Shown: positions 1 through 8,300, numbered from the stretch's first letter. The stretch is DNA of 10,742 nucleotides from Bacteroidota bacterium (GCA_021796135.1 JAJYOQ010000110.1:1-10742); one strand, 5' to 3'. The notes: generated by a model from the sequence alone, not told the origin. Program-made: numbers and translations.

Positions 1-29
1 TTAAAGAATTTACTACCCAGCTTTCATTT
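1..29. repeat. Terminal 29-bp inverted copy of thrS internal sequence (likely chimera)
   Basis: Bases 1-29 are the exact reverse complement of 494-522, which encodes part of the ThrRS catalytic core. Beyond base 29 the match stops and normal thrS sequence resumes. The ThrRS reading is native up to about D-E-R-N-E and then becomes S-W-V-V-N-S-L. This is the signature of an inverted chimeric read end or assembly fold-back. Confidence 0.85.
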
Positions 30-1777
30 CTTTCGTCGAATTCGACACGAATATTGTTTTCTTTTAAATTATTAAATACTGTTTTAGCATATTCCGTAAA
101 ATGCTGCGATACAGGTATAACTACTGCCTGTACGGGAGCTAACCATACCGGAAACTCTCCTGCATAATGCTCGATCAACACTCCTATAAATCTCTCCAAT
201 GAACCGAAAGGCGCTCTGTGAATTACTACCGGTCTATGTTTCTGCCCGTCACTTCCGGTGTACTCAAGATTAAATCTCTCTGGCATTATATAATCAATTT
301 GTACTGTGCCAAGCTGCCATTTTCTTCCGAGTGCATCCTTTACCATAAAATCTATCTTGGGTCCGTAAAATGCAGCTTCTCCTTCGGCAATATGATAATC
401 TAAATGCATTAAATCCGCAGCTTCCATAATTTCTTTTTGCGCCCGCTCCCATAATTTTATGTCGCCGCCGTATTTCTCCGCATTGTCATCTCTAAATGAA
501 AGCTGGGTAGTAAATTCTTTAAAACCCATTTGACTGAAAACTACCTGGATTAGCTCAATTACATTGCAAACTTCTTCTTTTAACTGATCATCTCTTACGA
601 ACATGTGCGAGTCATCTACTGCAAAAGACCTAACACGGGTCAAACCGTTTAACTCTCCCGATTGCTCATAACGATATACTGTTCCAAACTCTGCATATCT
701 TATCGGTAAATCGCGATAACTGCGCGGCTTTGACAAATATATCTGGAAATGATGGGGACAGTTCATCGGCTTAAGCAGATATTCTTCTTTATCGTCTTCC
801 AATTTTATCGGAGGAAACTGGCTGTCCTTGTAATAAGGATAATGCCCGCTGGTCTTATAAAGATTTATATTTCCGATATGAGGGGTAATTACCGGCTCAT
901 ACCCGCGCTTTCTCTGTTCATCACGAAGATAATTTTCTAATGTCTCTCTGAGTATCGCACCTTTAGGAAGCCATATCGGTAAACCGCTGCCTACACTTTG
1001 CGATATAAAAAATAATTCAAGCTCTTTTCCGAGTCTTCTGTGATCTCTCTTCTTTGCTTCTTCCAGCCGGAGAAGATAATCATCAAGCATTTTTTTCTTC
1101 GGAAAGGAAATTCCGTAAATACGCTGAAGCTGTTTATTATGCTCATCACCACGCCAGTATGATCCGGAAATATTCAAAAGCTTAATATATTTGATTTTGC
1201 CTGTCGAAGGAAGATGAGGACCGCGGCAAAGATCAGTAAATTCGCCTTCCTTATAAATGCTAACTTTTTCATTATTCTCATTTATGCCTGACAAAATCTC
1301 AATTTTATATTGATCGCCTTTCTGCTCAAAAAATTTCAAAGCAGATTCTTTAGATAATTCTTCCCGGATAAATGAACTGTCCTTTTTAGAAAGCTCAATC
1401 ATCTTATTTTCAATTACTCGAAGGTTCTCTTCCGTAAGCCCGGTGTTAATGTCAATGTCATAATAAAAACCGTTCTCAATAGCAGGACCAACACCGAATT
1501 TAGCCTCCGGAAACAGTTCCTGAACTGCATGCGCCATTAAATGAGAAGTAGAATGCCAATAAACTTCCTTACCCTTATCGTCTTCAAAAGTTAAAAACTT
1601 TATTGAAGCATCTTCCGTTAATTGTGAATTGATTTCCCTAACGGCACCATTCACTTCAACAGCTAGAGTATCCTCAGATAAGCGCGATGAGATTGAATCG
1701 GCAACAGACTTACCGGTTACACCTTCATCAAACTCTTTTATATTTCCGTCAGGAAAAACTATTTTTATTTTGTTCAT
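1..1777 (-). CDS. thrS: Threonyl-tRNA synthetase, C-terminus cut off by window/contig end
   Basis: Charges tRNA-Thr with threonine in the cytoplasm (class II aminoacyl-tRNA synthetase). Reading from ATG at 1777 gives a TGS domain (about residues 1-62). An editing (SAD) domain follows, with HSTSHLMAH (His79, His83) and LCRGPH (Cys184, His188). The catalytic core has the zinc ligands Cys340 (in PMNCPHH), His391 (DDSHMF) and His520 (VIHRAPFG). Motif 2 arginine is Arg369 and the motif 3 arginine is Arg529 in SLERFIG. These positions run 2-9 residues ahead of E. coli ThrRS, so the start is well placed. The anticodon-binding domain begins (WLAPVQAVVIPVS) but stops near residue 584 of an expected ~640. 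The last seven codons (S-W-V-V-N-S-L) are not ThrRS sequence; they derive from the inverted copy of 494-522 at the window edge. No Shine-Dalgarno is visible. The usual thrS neighbours infC-rpmI-rplT would lie off the left end. Confidence 0.97.
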   Translation of the reverse strand, partial: MNKIKIVFPDGNIKEFDEGVTGKSVADSISSRLSEDTLAVEVNGAVREINSQLTEDASIKFLTFEDDKGKEVYWHSTSHLMAHAVQELFPEAKFGVGPAIENGFYYDIDINTGLTEENLRVIENKMIELSKKDSSFIREELSKESALKFFEQKGDQYKIEILSGINENNEKVSIYKEGEFTDLCRGPHLPSTGKIKYIKLLNISGSYWRGDEHNKQLQRIYGISFPKKKMLDDYLLRLEEAKKRDHRRLGKELELFFISQSVGSGLPIWLPKGAILRETLENYLRDEQRKRGYEPVITPHIGNINLYKTSGHYPYYKDSQFPPIKLEDDKEEYLLKPMNCPHHFQIYLSKPRSYRDLPIRYAEFGTVYRYEQSGELNGLTRVRSFAVDDSHMFVRDDQLKEEVCNVIELIQVVFSQMGFKEFTTQLSFRDDNAEKYGGDIKLWERAQKEIMEAADLMHLDYHIAEGEAAFYGPKIDFMVKDALGRKWQLGTVQIDYIMPERFNLEYTGSDGQKHRPVVIHRAPFGSLERFIGVLIEHYAGEFPVWLAPVQAVVIPVSQHFTEYAKTVFNNLKENNIRVEFDERNESWVVNSL

Positions 1778-1806
1778 ATTATCTATTTGTAAAAAAAATC
1801 CGAATA

Positions 1807-1836
1807 CAAATATAAGGTTTTCTTTAATATTTTCAA
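1807..1836 (-). promoter_or_regulatory. Bacteroidota-type promoter of thrS
   Basis: On the minus strand TTG (1834-1836) is followed, after exactly 19 bases, by TATATTTG (1807-1814). This fits the Bacteroidota housekeeping sigma pattern TTG-N19/20-TAnnTTTG. Transcription would start about 25 bases before the thrS ATG, giving a short leader without a Shine-Dalgarno and without room for a T-box or other attenuator. Confidence 0.6.
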
Positions 1837-1872
1837 TGTTTTATAGCATTAAAATGTAATTAATTTAAATTC

Positions 1873-1909
1873 AATGGCTGCCCGCCAAAAACATATTTTA
1901 AATGCCATT
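1873..1909. repeat. Short inverted repeat between thrS and the DUF4373 gene
   Basis: AATGGC (1873-1878) and GCCATT (1904-1909) are complementary six-base arms with a 25-base loop. It lies just downstream of the DUF4373 stop and upstream of the thrS promoter. A weak terminator-like or chance structure; there is no clear T-tract after it in the gene direction. Confidence 0.2.
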
Positions 1910-1949
1910 ATCGTCAACCCACATTCCCGTAAATACTGAAATGCGATTT

Positions 1950-2969
1950 TCAATAACTACCGGGCTGCCAATTGATGTCAAAGGCTTTTGCGACTGCTTC
2001 GAGTATTCCTCGTGTTGTTGCTCCACCAGATGAGTTATTTTGCATGCCATAGCTCTCTCCTTTTAGTTTTGTTTTTATGAAATTCAGTTTCGTTAAAATC
2101 ATTGACGGTGATATATTCTCCTGAAGAAATTTATCGTTGACCGTAAATGACTGCTTGAATATGTTCTCAAAGTCCGATAGTGTTTCCTCTGTGTTTTTAT
2201 CTGGGTTCTGGGTTTTGTAATGAACAAGCAGTTTGCTAATTGCACTTCTCTCCTTTTCTCGAGAAACTAAAACGTAATCCTCGTTTCTTGCTGCCTTAAA
2301 TTCAACCAGAAATAAATTTAAAAGATTATCGATAAAATCTCGCTCCGGCTTGCCGGAGGGGGGATTAATAATATTAATATTTTTATTAATATTATCTTTT
2401 TCTTTTATTTCTTTTGATTTTATTTCCTTTGATTTAATTTGATTTAGTTTAGTTTGATTTAATTTAATTTCCTTTGATTTGATTTGATTTAATTTAATTT
2501 GATTTAGTTTATTTTGATTTAATTTACTTTGTTCGGAATAATCCGTCTGATTGACGTCTTTTAGCGGTGTTTTAGCGGTATTTTGGACGTCTAAAATTCT
2601 CATCGCAACTTCTTTCTTTTTATAGTAGTTACGCTTACGGTCTCTTTCGTCCTTAATTTTCTTCATCCTTTTCTTTACTCCGTTGGATACAAATCCTTCA
2701 GCAGGAAATAAATTTAATTCACGCATAAGTGCGATCATTTCTTTAAGTTTTTCTGATCTTAATTTCCACTTTTTTGAGTACAGCTTAAAGTCTTCATCAG
2801 TCTTAAGGATGAAATTCCCGAAATTTCTATAAACCCTTTCAAGTATTTTATTATAAATTGCATAACCTATGAGTCCATATTTGAACTCAAGCTTTTCAAT
2901 TTTATCATCCTCACTCATATCCGTGTCATGTGAGAAATATGCGATTGTGTTTGTTACAGGTCTTGCCAT
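1950..2969 (-). CDS. DUF4373 (Lin1244/Lin1753-type) replication-initiator-like protein with repeat linker
   Basis: 339 residues from ATG at 2969. Residues about 6-100 (IAYFSHDTDMSEDDKIEKLE, KYGLIGYAIYNKILERVY, then KLYSKKW) look like the DUF4373 domain, a winged-helix-like module found in phage and integrative-element proteins thought to act in replication initiation. A basic stretch (about 99-119, KKRMKKIKDERDRKRNYYKKK) may bind nucleic acid. Residues 147-190 are a low-complexity K/N/Q/I/S/E linker encoded by a pentanucleotide repeat, followed by a PPSGKPE segment encoded by a DNA hairpin. The C-terminal part (about 209-339) is predicted helical and I do not recognise it, though its place matches the DnaD-like tails of such proteins. 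It is divergent from the HTH gene at 3198. The only upstream ribosome-site candidate is a weak AAAGGG about 10 bases before the ATG. DNA-binding and replication roles are inferred from the family. Confidence 0.75.
   Translation of the reverse strand: MARPVTNTIAYFSHDTDMSEDDKIEKLEFKYGLIGYAIYNKILERVYRNFGNFILKTDEDFKLYSKKWKLRSEKLKEMIALMRELNLFPAEGFVSNGVKKRMKKIKDERDRKRNYYKKKEVAMRILDVQNTAKTPLKDVNQTDYSEQSKLNQNKLNQIKLNQIKSKEIKLNQTKLNQIKSKEIKSKEIKEKDNINKNINIINPPSGKPERDFIDNLLNLFLVEFKAARNEDYVLVSREKERSAISKLLVHYKTQNPDKNTEETLSDFENIFKQSFTVNDKFLQENISPSMILTKLNFIKTKLKGESYGMQNNSSGGATTRGILEAVAKAFDINWQPGSY
2343..2358. repeat. GC-rich perfect hairpin inside the DUF4373 gene
   Basis: CTCCGGC-TT-GCCGGAG: perfect seven-base arms with a two-base loop, in an otherwise very AT-rich stretch. 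It encodes the SGKPE part of the linker. Its composition differs sharply from its surroundings, as would be expected of an inserted palindromic element. Confidence 0.7.
2368..2395. repeat. AT-only perfect hairpin inside the DUF4373 gene
   Basis: Twelve-base arms ATAATATTAATA (2368-2379) and TATTAATATTAT (2384-2395) are perfect complements around a TTTT loop. It encodes the N/I-rich segment (about residues 192-201) just after the pentanucleotide repeat. On the minus (coding) strand the loop reads AAAA. Confidence 0.7.
2401..2530. repeat. Pentanucleotide tandem repeat (26 units) within the DUF4373 gene
   Basis: On the plus strand the sequence is 26 consecutive five-base units, nearly all of form NNTTT: GATTT, AATTT, AGTTT, CCTTT, TATTT, CTTTT, ACTTT. 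On the coding strand this is AAATC/AAATT with variants. Three units equal five codons, giving the near-repeating peptides KLNQI and KSKEI. Because five is not a multiple of three, gain or loss of one unit would shift the frame. Confidence 0.9.
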
Positions 2970-3020
2970 AATGATTTTACCCTTTGTTTTATTTATTGAT
3001 ATTTAATTATTAAGTTTTAA

Positions 3021-3052
3021 ATTCAAAATTCAGAATTCAAAATTCAAAATTC
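3021..3052. repeat. Heptamer tandem repeat (ATTCAAA, about 4.6 copies)
   Basis: ATTCAAA, ATTCAGA, ATTCAAA, ATTCAAA, ATTC lie head to tail in the divergent intergenic region, 52 bases before the DUF4373 ATG. They fall within the predicted leader of that gene. Possible iteron-like or operator sites; equally a simple AT-rich repeat. Confidence 0.75.
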
Positions 3053-3123
3053 TTTTTCCCCTTTGACTTTTATTATTCATTTTTATACTTTTCGTCTATA
3101 AATAAAGTTAAATTATTGAGGTA

Positions 3124-3152
3124 AATATATTACATTATGACGTTTTTGTCAA
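3124..3152 (-). promoter_or_regulatory. Candidate promoter of the DUF4373 gene, over a TGAC-N6-GTCA palindrome
   Basis: Minus strand TTGACA (3147-3152), a 17-base spacer, then TATATT (3124-3129): a textbook sigma70 layout. It also fits the Bacteroidota pattern as TTG-N20-TATATTTA. The -35 part overlaps an inverted repeat TGAC-N6-GTCA (3138-3151), a plausible operator. Transcription would leave a leader of about 150 bases containing the heptamer repeats. The promoter of the HTH gene must lie in the adjoining 3143-3180 on the other strand, so the two are back to back. Confidence 0.45.
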
Positions 3153-3182
3153 TTATTATTTACTATTTTATATATTATTTTT

Positions 3183-3187
3183 AGGAG
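3183..3187 (+). promoter_or_regulatory. Shine-Dalgarno of the HTH gene
   Basis: AGGAG ends 10 bases before the ATG at 3198. It is a strong match and fixes the start of the small regulator. Confidence 0.7.
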
Positions 3188-3197
3188 AAACTGTCAA

Positions 3198-3590
3198 ATG
3201 ATTGATTTAAAAGAATTTATTGAAACTGAAAACATCAACAAAACTGCCCTTAGTGATGCTTTGGGAATAACTAGAACTACACTATATACCTGGTTAGAAG
3301 ATAAAAAACCGGAAAAAATTGAAAAAATCATTAAGGGAATTAATAAATTAGCTGAAGATTTGACAAATAAGATTAAAGATGCAGGAATGGAAACTGTGAC
3401 TATTAATCAAAGCCAGGGCAGTATTCAAATTGCGGGATTAAGAGGAGGCAATACAGTCAATCTTGATTCAACCAAAGAAATTGATAGCTTAAAAGAGAGA
3501 ATATCCCTGCTAGAAGAGATGATTAAAAGTAAGGATGATCAGATTTCTTTATTAAAAGAATTACTTAGTAAGGAAAGAGGTAATCGGTAA
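3198..3590 (+). CDS. Small HTH regulator with C-terminal coiled coil
   Basis: 130 residues; the only plus-strand gene. Residues about 14-36 (NKTALSDALGITRTTLYTWL) form a helix-turn-helix of Cro/CI or Fis-like type, with the recognition helix near TRTTLYTWL. A basic helical stretch follows (37-62). Residues 64-90 (ETVTINQSQGSIQIAGLRGG) look like beta strands. Residues 93-125 are a leucine/isoleucine heptad coiled coil, probably for dimerisation. The HTH-plus-coiled-coil plan recurs in small regulators of Bacteroidota mobile elements. It is divergent from the DUF4373 gene across a 228-bp region with a palindrome between back-to-back promoter-like signals, so control of itself and of the DUF4373 gene is likely but inferred. 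It converges with the hybrid kinase at 3627, with 36 bases between them and no clear terminator hairpin. Confidence 0.75.
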   Translation: MIDLKEFIETENINKTALSDALGITRTTLYTWLEDKKPEKIEKIIKGINKLAEDLTNKIKDAGMETVTINQSQGSIQIAGLRGGNTVNLDSTKEIDSLKERISLLEEMIKSKDDQISLLKELLSKERGNR

Positions 3591-3626
3591 TTTATTGGGA
3601 AAATGTGAGCCTCTAAAATTGTTTTA

Positions 3627-5294
3627 TTATTCCTCAATAGATATTACTTTTCTCACATATTTCTGCACTAAACTAACCAAATCATTTTTACTAAATGGCT
3701 TTGCTAAGTAATCGTCAAATCCCTCATTTATAAATCTTTCCTTATCTCCCGGCATTACCAAAGCAGTCACTGCAATTATGGGCACGCCCATATATTCCGG
3801 ACTTTTTCGTATCTGGTGCATTGCTTCTATGCCATCAATGCCGGCTCCTAGATTAATATCCATTAAAATTAAATCGAACTTTTCTTTTAATGCTAAAGTG
3901 ATTCCGTAAATTCCATCTTCAGCTTCAATTATTCTTACTTTACTGGATAAACAAAGCTTGATAAATAAACGGTTGGCTTTGTTATCTTCAACTAATAATA
4001 CTTTTTGCAATCCCTTTTCTTCTTTAGTAGGAGGCTGATTAAATGATACTCTACTTAGCTCTTCGACTTTCTTATTTATTTGGCTATTATCTAAAACTGC
4101 CGGTAGCCAAATTGAAAATATAGAGCCCTTGTCAACATTACTTTCAACTTCTATTTTTCCTTTCATCAGCTTAATTATTTTTTTAGTAATAGTAAGACCA
4201 AGTCCGGCTCCTTCGTGGCTTCTACTGTTTCCCTCGCTCGCTTGCCTGAATGCTCCGAATATTTTTTCAATATTGTCTTTTGGTATTCCGCTGCCGGTAT
4301 CTATTATTTTAATTACAGCCCAATAGATATCATGTTTCCTTTCTCTTTTCACAATAACATAGACGCCGCCTTGCTTAGTGAATTTGATTGCATTGTTCAC
4401 TAAATGATAAAGTGCTTTACCAAATAATTCATCGTCTATATTAGCAATTATGTTACTGTCTCCAAGCTCTGTTTTAATAAATAATTTTTTGGATTGAGCC
4501 ATCGGTAAAAACGATTTCACTCTCTTTTCAATTTCATCGGAAAGATTACATGGTTTTAATGCTAAAAATGATTCAGAAGTTTCTAATTTGGTTAATTCTA
4601 AAATGCTAGTCAATGTGTTGTTCAACCTTTGCCCTCCTTCCAGTATATAGTTTACAAATTCTAACTGCTCATTATTTTCTAATTCTTGTCGTAGTAACTC
4701 CGCAAATCCGAGAATAGAAATTAATGGTGTACGCAATTCATGGCTCATATTTGAAAGAAAATAACTTTTCACACGGTTCATCTCTTCTGCCCTATCTTTT
4801 GATGCAATTAATTCCATATTTATTTTTTCAAGTTCGGCAGTTCTTAATCTAACTTTTTCTTCCAAAATTAGATTCTGATTTTCCAATTGCTGATGAAGAT
4901 AACGGGCTTTTAGTAAATTGTTTATTCGTAGATCAACTTCAATTAAATCAAATGGTTTTGTAAGAAAATCACTTGCCCCGCCGGCTAGCGCTTTTTGTTT
5001 TGATTCTATTGTAATGTCAGCTGTAAGTACTAAAATAGGAAGATATGTATTAACCGGTATCATTGATTTCAAATGCATCATCACTTGAAAACCATTTAAA
5101 TATGGCATATTCAAATCAAGCAAAAGTAGATCCGGTTTTAATTCTTCGAACAGATCAAAAACTATTCTTGAATCGGTAGTTGCTCTATAATTAATAAAGC
5201 CTTTTATATCTAATAGTTCAGTCAGAATGTCAATATTAGATTGCTGGTCATCTAAGATTAAAATATTTGCGTTCTTTAGTGTCGAATCTATCAT
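3627..5294 (-). CDS. Soluble hybrid histidine kinase, REC-HisKA-HATPase-REC
   Basis: 555 residues, no membrane segment. The N-terminal receiver (about 9-128) has acidic pair Asp15-Asp16, phosphoacceptor Asp60 (LLLLDLNMP), Thr91 and Lys113 (TKPF). A coiled coil (130-175) leads to HisKA with His185 in SHELRTP. HATPase_c has the N box at Asn301 (VNNAIKFT), the G1 box DTGSGIP (332-338), an F box near 345-351 and the G2 box GAGLGL (362-367). The C-terminal receiver has Glu436-Asp437, Asp479 (LMDINLGAG), Thr510 and Lys532 (AKPF). All catalytic residues look intact. The N-terminal receiver in place of a sensor suggests the kinase is switched by phosphate from another kinase; the upstream sensor kinase is the obvious partner. 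No DNA-binding output. It starts at ATG 5294 with GGAG seven bases upstream, 80 bases after the upstream gene, probably the same operon. Confidence 0.95.
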   Translation of the reverse strand: MIDSTLKNANILILDDQQSNIDILTELLDIKGFINYRATTDSRIVFDLFEELKPDLLLLDLNMPYLNGFQVMMHLKSMIPVNTYLPILVLTADITIESKQKALAGGASDFLTKPFDLIEVDLRINNLLKARYLHQQLENQNLILEEKVRLRTAELEKINMELIASKDRAEEMNRVKSYFLSNMSHELRTPLISILGFAELLRQELENNEQLEFVNYILEGGQRLNNTLTSILELTKLETSESFLALKPCNLSDEIEKRVKSFLPMAQSKKLFIKTELGDSNIIANIDDELFGKALYHLVNNAIKFTKQGGVYVIVKRERKHDIYWAVIKIIDTGSGIPKDNIEKIFGAFRQASEGNSRSHEGAGLGLTITKKIIKLMKGKIEVESNVDKGSIFSIWLPAVLDNSQINKKVEELSRVSFNQPPTKEEKGLQKVLLVEDNKANRLFIKLCLSSKVRIIEAEDGIYGITLALKEKFDLILMDINLGAGIDGIEAMHQIRKSPEYMGVPIIAVTALVMPGDKERFINEGFDDYLAKPFSKNDLVSLVQKYVRKVISIEE

Positions 5295-5301
5295 AGTACT
5301 A

Positions 5302-5305
5302 CTCC
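5302..5305 (-). promoter_or_regulatory. Shine-Dalgarno of the REC-HK-REC gene
   Basis: GGAG on the minus strand, seven bases before ATG 5294. The same motif and spacing occur at the sensor kinase start (10157), supporting both starts. Confidence 0.7.
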
Positions 5306-5345
5306 TTTTTTCCTAAATTTTTTACCATTGATCAGTCTCCGGTTG

Positions 5346-5371
5346 AACAAGGGCTCTAACTGCCCGTTGTT
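5346..5371 (-). other. Stem-loop between the two kinase genes
   Basis: Minus-strand AACAA-C-GGGC and GCCC-TTGTT pair (nine base pairs with one bulged C) around a seven-base loop. The stem begins three bases after the stop codon of the upstream kinase. No T-tract follows, so it is not a standard intrinsic terminator; it may be a 3' end or processing structure that partly separates expression of the two genes. Confidence 0.4.
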
Positions 5372-5374
5372 TAC

Positions 5375-8300
5375 TTAACTCAAGTACTCATCCAATACTC
5401 CTAATAGCCCAACAACATCAAGCGGCTTGGTTATAAAATTATTAGCTCCGGCTTTTAATAGTCTATCAATATTTGATGGGGTTGCATCCGCACTTAGTAT
5501 GACCACCGGAATAAATTTTGTATTTTCATTTTTTTGTAATTGCATTAACACTTCACTACCATGAACATCCGGTAAATCTAAATCGAGGAGAATTAAATTA
5601 GGCTTATAATCAATAGCTTGCTTGACTGCATTCTTTCCATAAATTTCTCTGATCAATCTAATTGCCGGACGGTGTGTTTCTATTATCTGTTCCACCAATT
5701 GTATGTTTGAAATATTATCTTCAACATATAGAATCGTTCCACTTGCAAGAGATTTTCCAGCTCCCTGTTTTATCAAATCACCTAAATGTTCTAATCGATC
5801 TGCTTGACTTTCCGTTTTCGGAAGCTTAATCCAAAATGTAGAGCCTACTCCAATTTTACTTTCTACTCCAATAGTTCCATTCATCACTTCAATTAATTTT
5901 TTAGCAACGGCTAAACCAAGTCCTGTCCCCTCAACCTCTGATATCTCCGAACCTATTCTTTGAAAAGGAGTAAATAATTTTTCAATTTCTTCCTCAGCTA
6001 TACCTTTGCCTGTATCAACAACATTTATTTTCACACTACTATCTTTTGCCTCTTCACACTCCAACCTCACACTCCCGCCTATATAATTATACTTTACCGC
6101 ATTATTGATCAAATTCAACAATACTTGTCTTAATTTTTGCTTATCTGCCTTTACAAATAAATTACAAACTGGAGAATCAGGAAAATCTAAAGCAATATTC
6201 CGATCTGCGGCAAGCGGCTTTATGACATCTATTGTTTCCTTAATAATTCCGTTAAGCTGAATTGGCTCCAACGATACGGAAAGTTTTCCTGCTTCAATTC
6301 TTGAAAGATCGAGCACTTCATTTATTAATTCCAGCAGATGCTTTCCGCTTTTCATTATTTGACTTACACCTTTTCTATGATTTGGCGCCAGCTCTCCCAT
6401 ATCCATCAATTGTGAAAAACCAAGTATTGAATTAAGCGGCGTTCTAAGTTCATGACTCATACGGGAAAGAAATTCACTTTTTGCAATGTTTGCTTTTTCT
6501 GCTTCGTCTTTTGCTTTTTTGATCTCTGCTTCAAATTTCTTACGTTCCATAATATCAACCGTCACTTCTGCCGCAAACCATTTACCATTTTCATCTTTGA
6601 ACGGGATTGTAGTTGACTGCACTGACCTATTATTTTCAAAAGGATAAGTGGTCTCATAAATCTGGCTTGTTCCGGTTTCGAAAGATTTAGGGATTAGACA
6701 TTCGGGGCAAAGTTCTTTTGCACCTTTGAAATATTCATAACATTTTCTACCGGTATAATTACCGTACACTTCCTGAATAGATTTGCTCACATGCTGAAGA
6801 TTATAATCTGCATCTACAATGCTCAGACCTGTTTTGGTTGCGCCAAAAATATAATCTATTTGCTGTTGTAATTTATTAACCTCTTGCTCAGAATTTTTTC
6901 GTTCTGTAATATCATTAATGGTTAAACCGTAATTGCTTTTATTATCTAATCCGTGAGACAAAGTCAATTCTATATTTGCCCAGAACACTTGCCCATTTTC
7001 TCGTTTTATTCTTATTTCAAAAGCCTGTTTCGCGCAAGTTTGATGAAGTTGGTTTTTGTGTAAATAATAAATATCCTTATCTTTTTTAAAAACATATTCT
7101 GTAAAAGATCTATTTGGTAATTGATTAACTTCAATTCCAAAAAGATTTGCCGCTTGCAAGTTTGCCTCTATAATAATTCCATCTTCGCTTATTGATAAAT
7201 AACCAAAAGGTGCAAAATTATACAGATCAAAATATTTTTTTCGGGTTTCATCAAGTCTTTTTTGAATCTGAATCAATTGTTCGTTTTGTGTTTGCAATTC
7301 TGCATGACGTATTTGAAGTTCTTTGTTTTTTTCAGCAAGTTGTTCAGTTCTATTTTCAATTTTTATCTCAAGTGAGGCATTGACATCGAGGATTTCATTC
7401 TGCATTTCTATTCTTATTAAAGCGTTTGTTACAAACTCAACCATAATTTCAACACCGTTTTGGAAAGTTCTGTTCATTTCCACAATATTGTGAGAAGCCA
7501 AATGTATACTTCCAATTGATTTCCCTTTATTGATCATTGGTATAATACACACAGATTCCAATTTTTCCTGCAGCTTAATATCATTTTTAGAAATGAGTAA
7601 TTCTTTAAAATTAGTAAAATGAGGTTTACCTTTCTTTATTAGCTGTACGTTTTCTGTGTTCTCATCATAATGCGATGAATCAAGTATAAATTGTTCCGAT
7701 AGACCTTCGCTATAAACTAACTCAAGGTTCTTAAACTCCTCATCGAAAAGATAAACTGCACTGCATTCCATGCCGGTCGCACTCATCAAAGCTTCAATCG
7801 AAACCTTGAATAAATCTTCCATTGAAGAAATTGCACCTAGTTGAAGTCCAAGATTTCGCTGGGATATTGTAAACTTCTCGCTCTGTTTGCGTTCAGTAAT
7901 GTCTCTTGCAGTTGTTACTAGGGCGCCGATATTTGAATCTTCAAATTGATTTACTGCCGAGATTTCAACCCAAATGTATGAACCATTTTTATGAAGGTAT
8001 CGCATTTCTGTGGTTACCATTTTCCCCGGACTAACAATAACATCTTCAAACTGTTGCCGTATATTAGCTAAATCATCCTTATGCACTAACCGGAAAGCAT
8101 CCGTTCCCAAGAATTCATCATCTGTGTACCCAAGAATTATTTTAGAACTTGGACTCACATATTTGATTATGCCAACTTCATCAATTAATGCTATAATATC
8201 ATTCCCTTGTTCAATCAATGAACGAAAGCGTTTTTCAGTAAGCTTTAGTCGCTCTTCTGCAATTTTACGGGTTCTTTCATTTTCAATTGATTCAATAGCA

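Noticed and set aside
218..940. Short plus-strand reading frames inside thrS
   Set aside because: They lie antisense to a strongly conserved ThrRS frame and show no protein-like features or ribosome sites.
2401..2530. CRISPR-like array
   Set aside because: Units are five bases in tandem with no spacers; it is a microsatellite in a coding region.
3082..3102. TTTATA-N9-TATAAA palindrome as a second operator
   Set aside because: Arms are pure A/T in a very AT-rich region and can arise by chance.
3591..3626. Bidirectional terminator between the converging HTH and kinase genes
   Set aside because: Only a five-base A/T stem (TAAAA-TTG-TTTTA) can be drawn; too weak to call.
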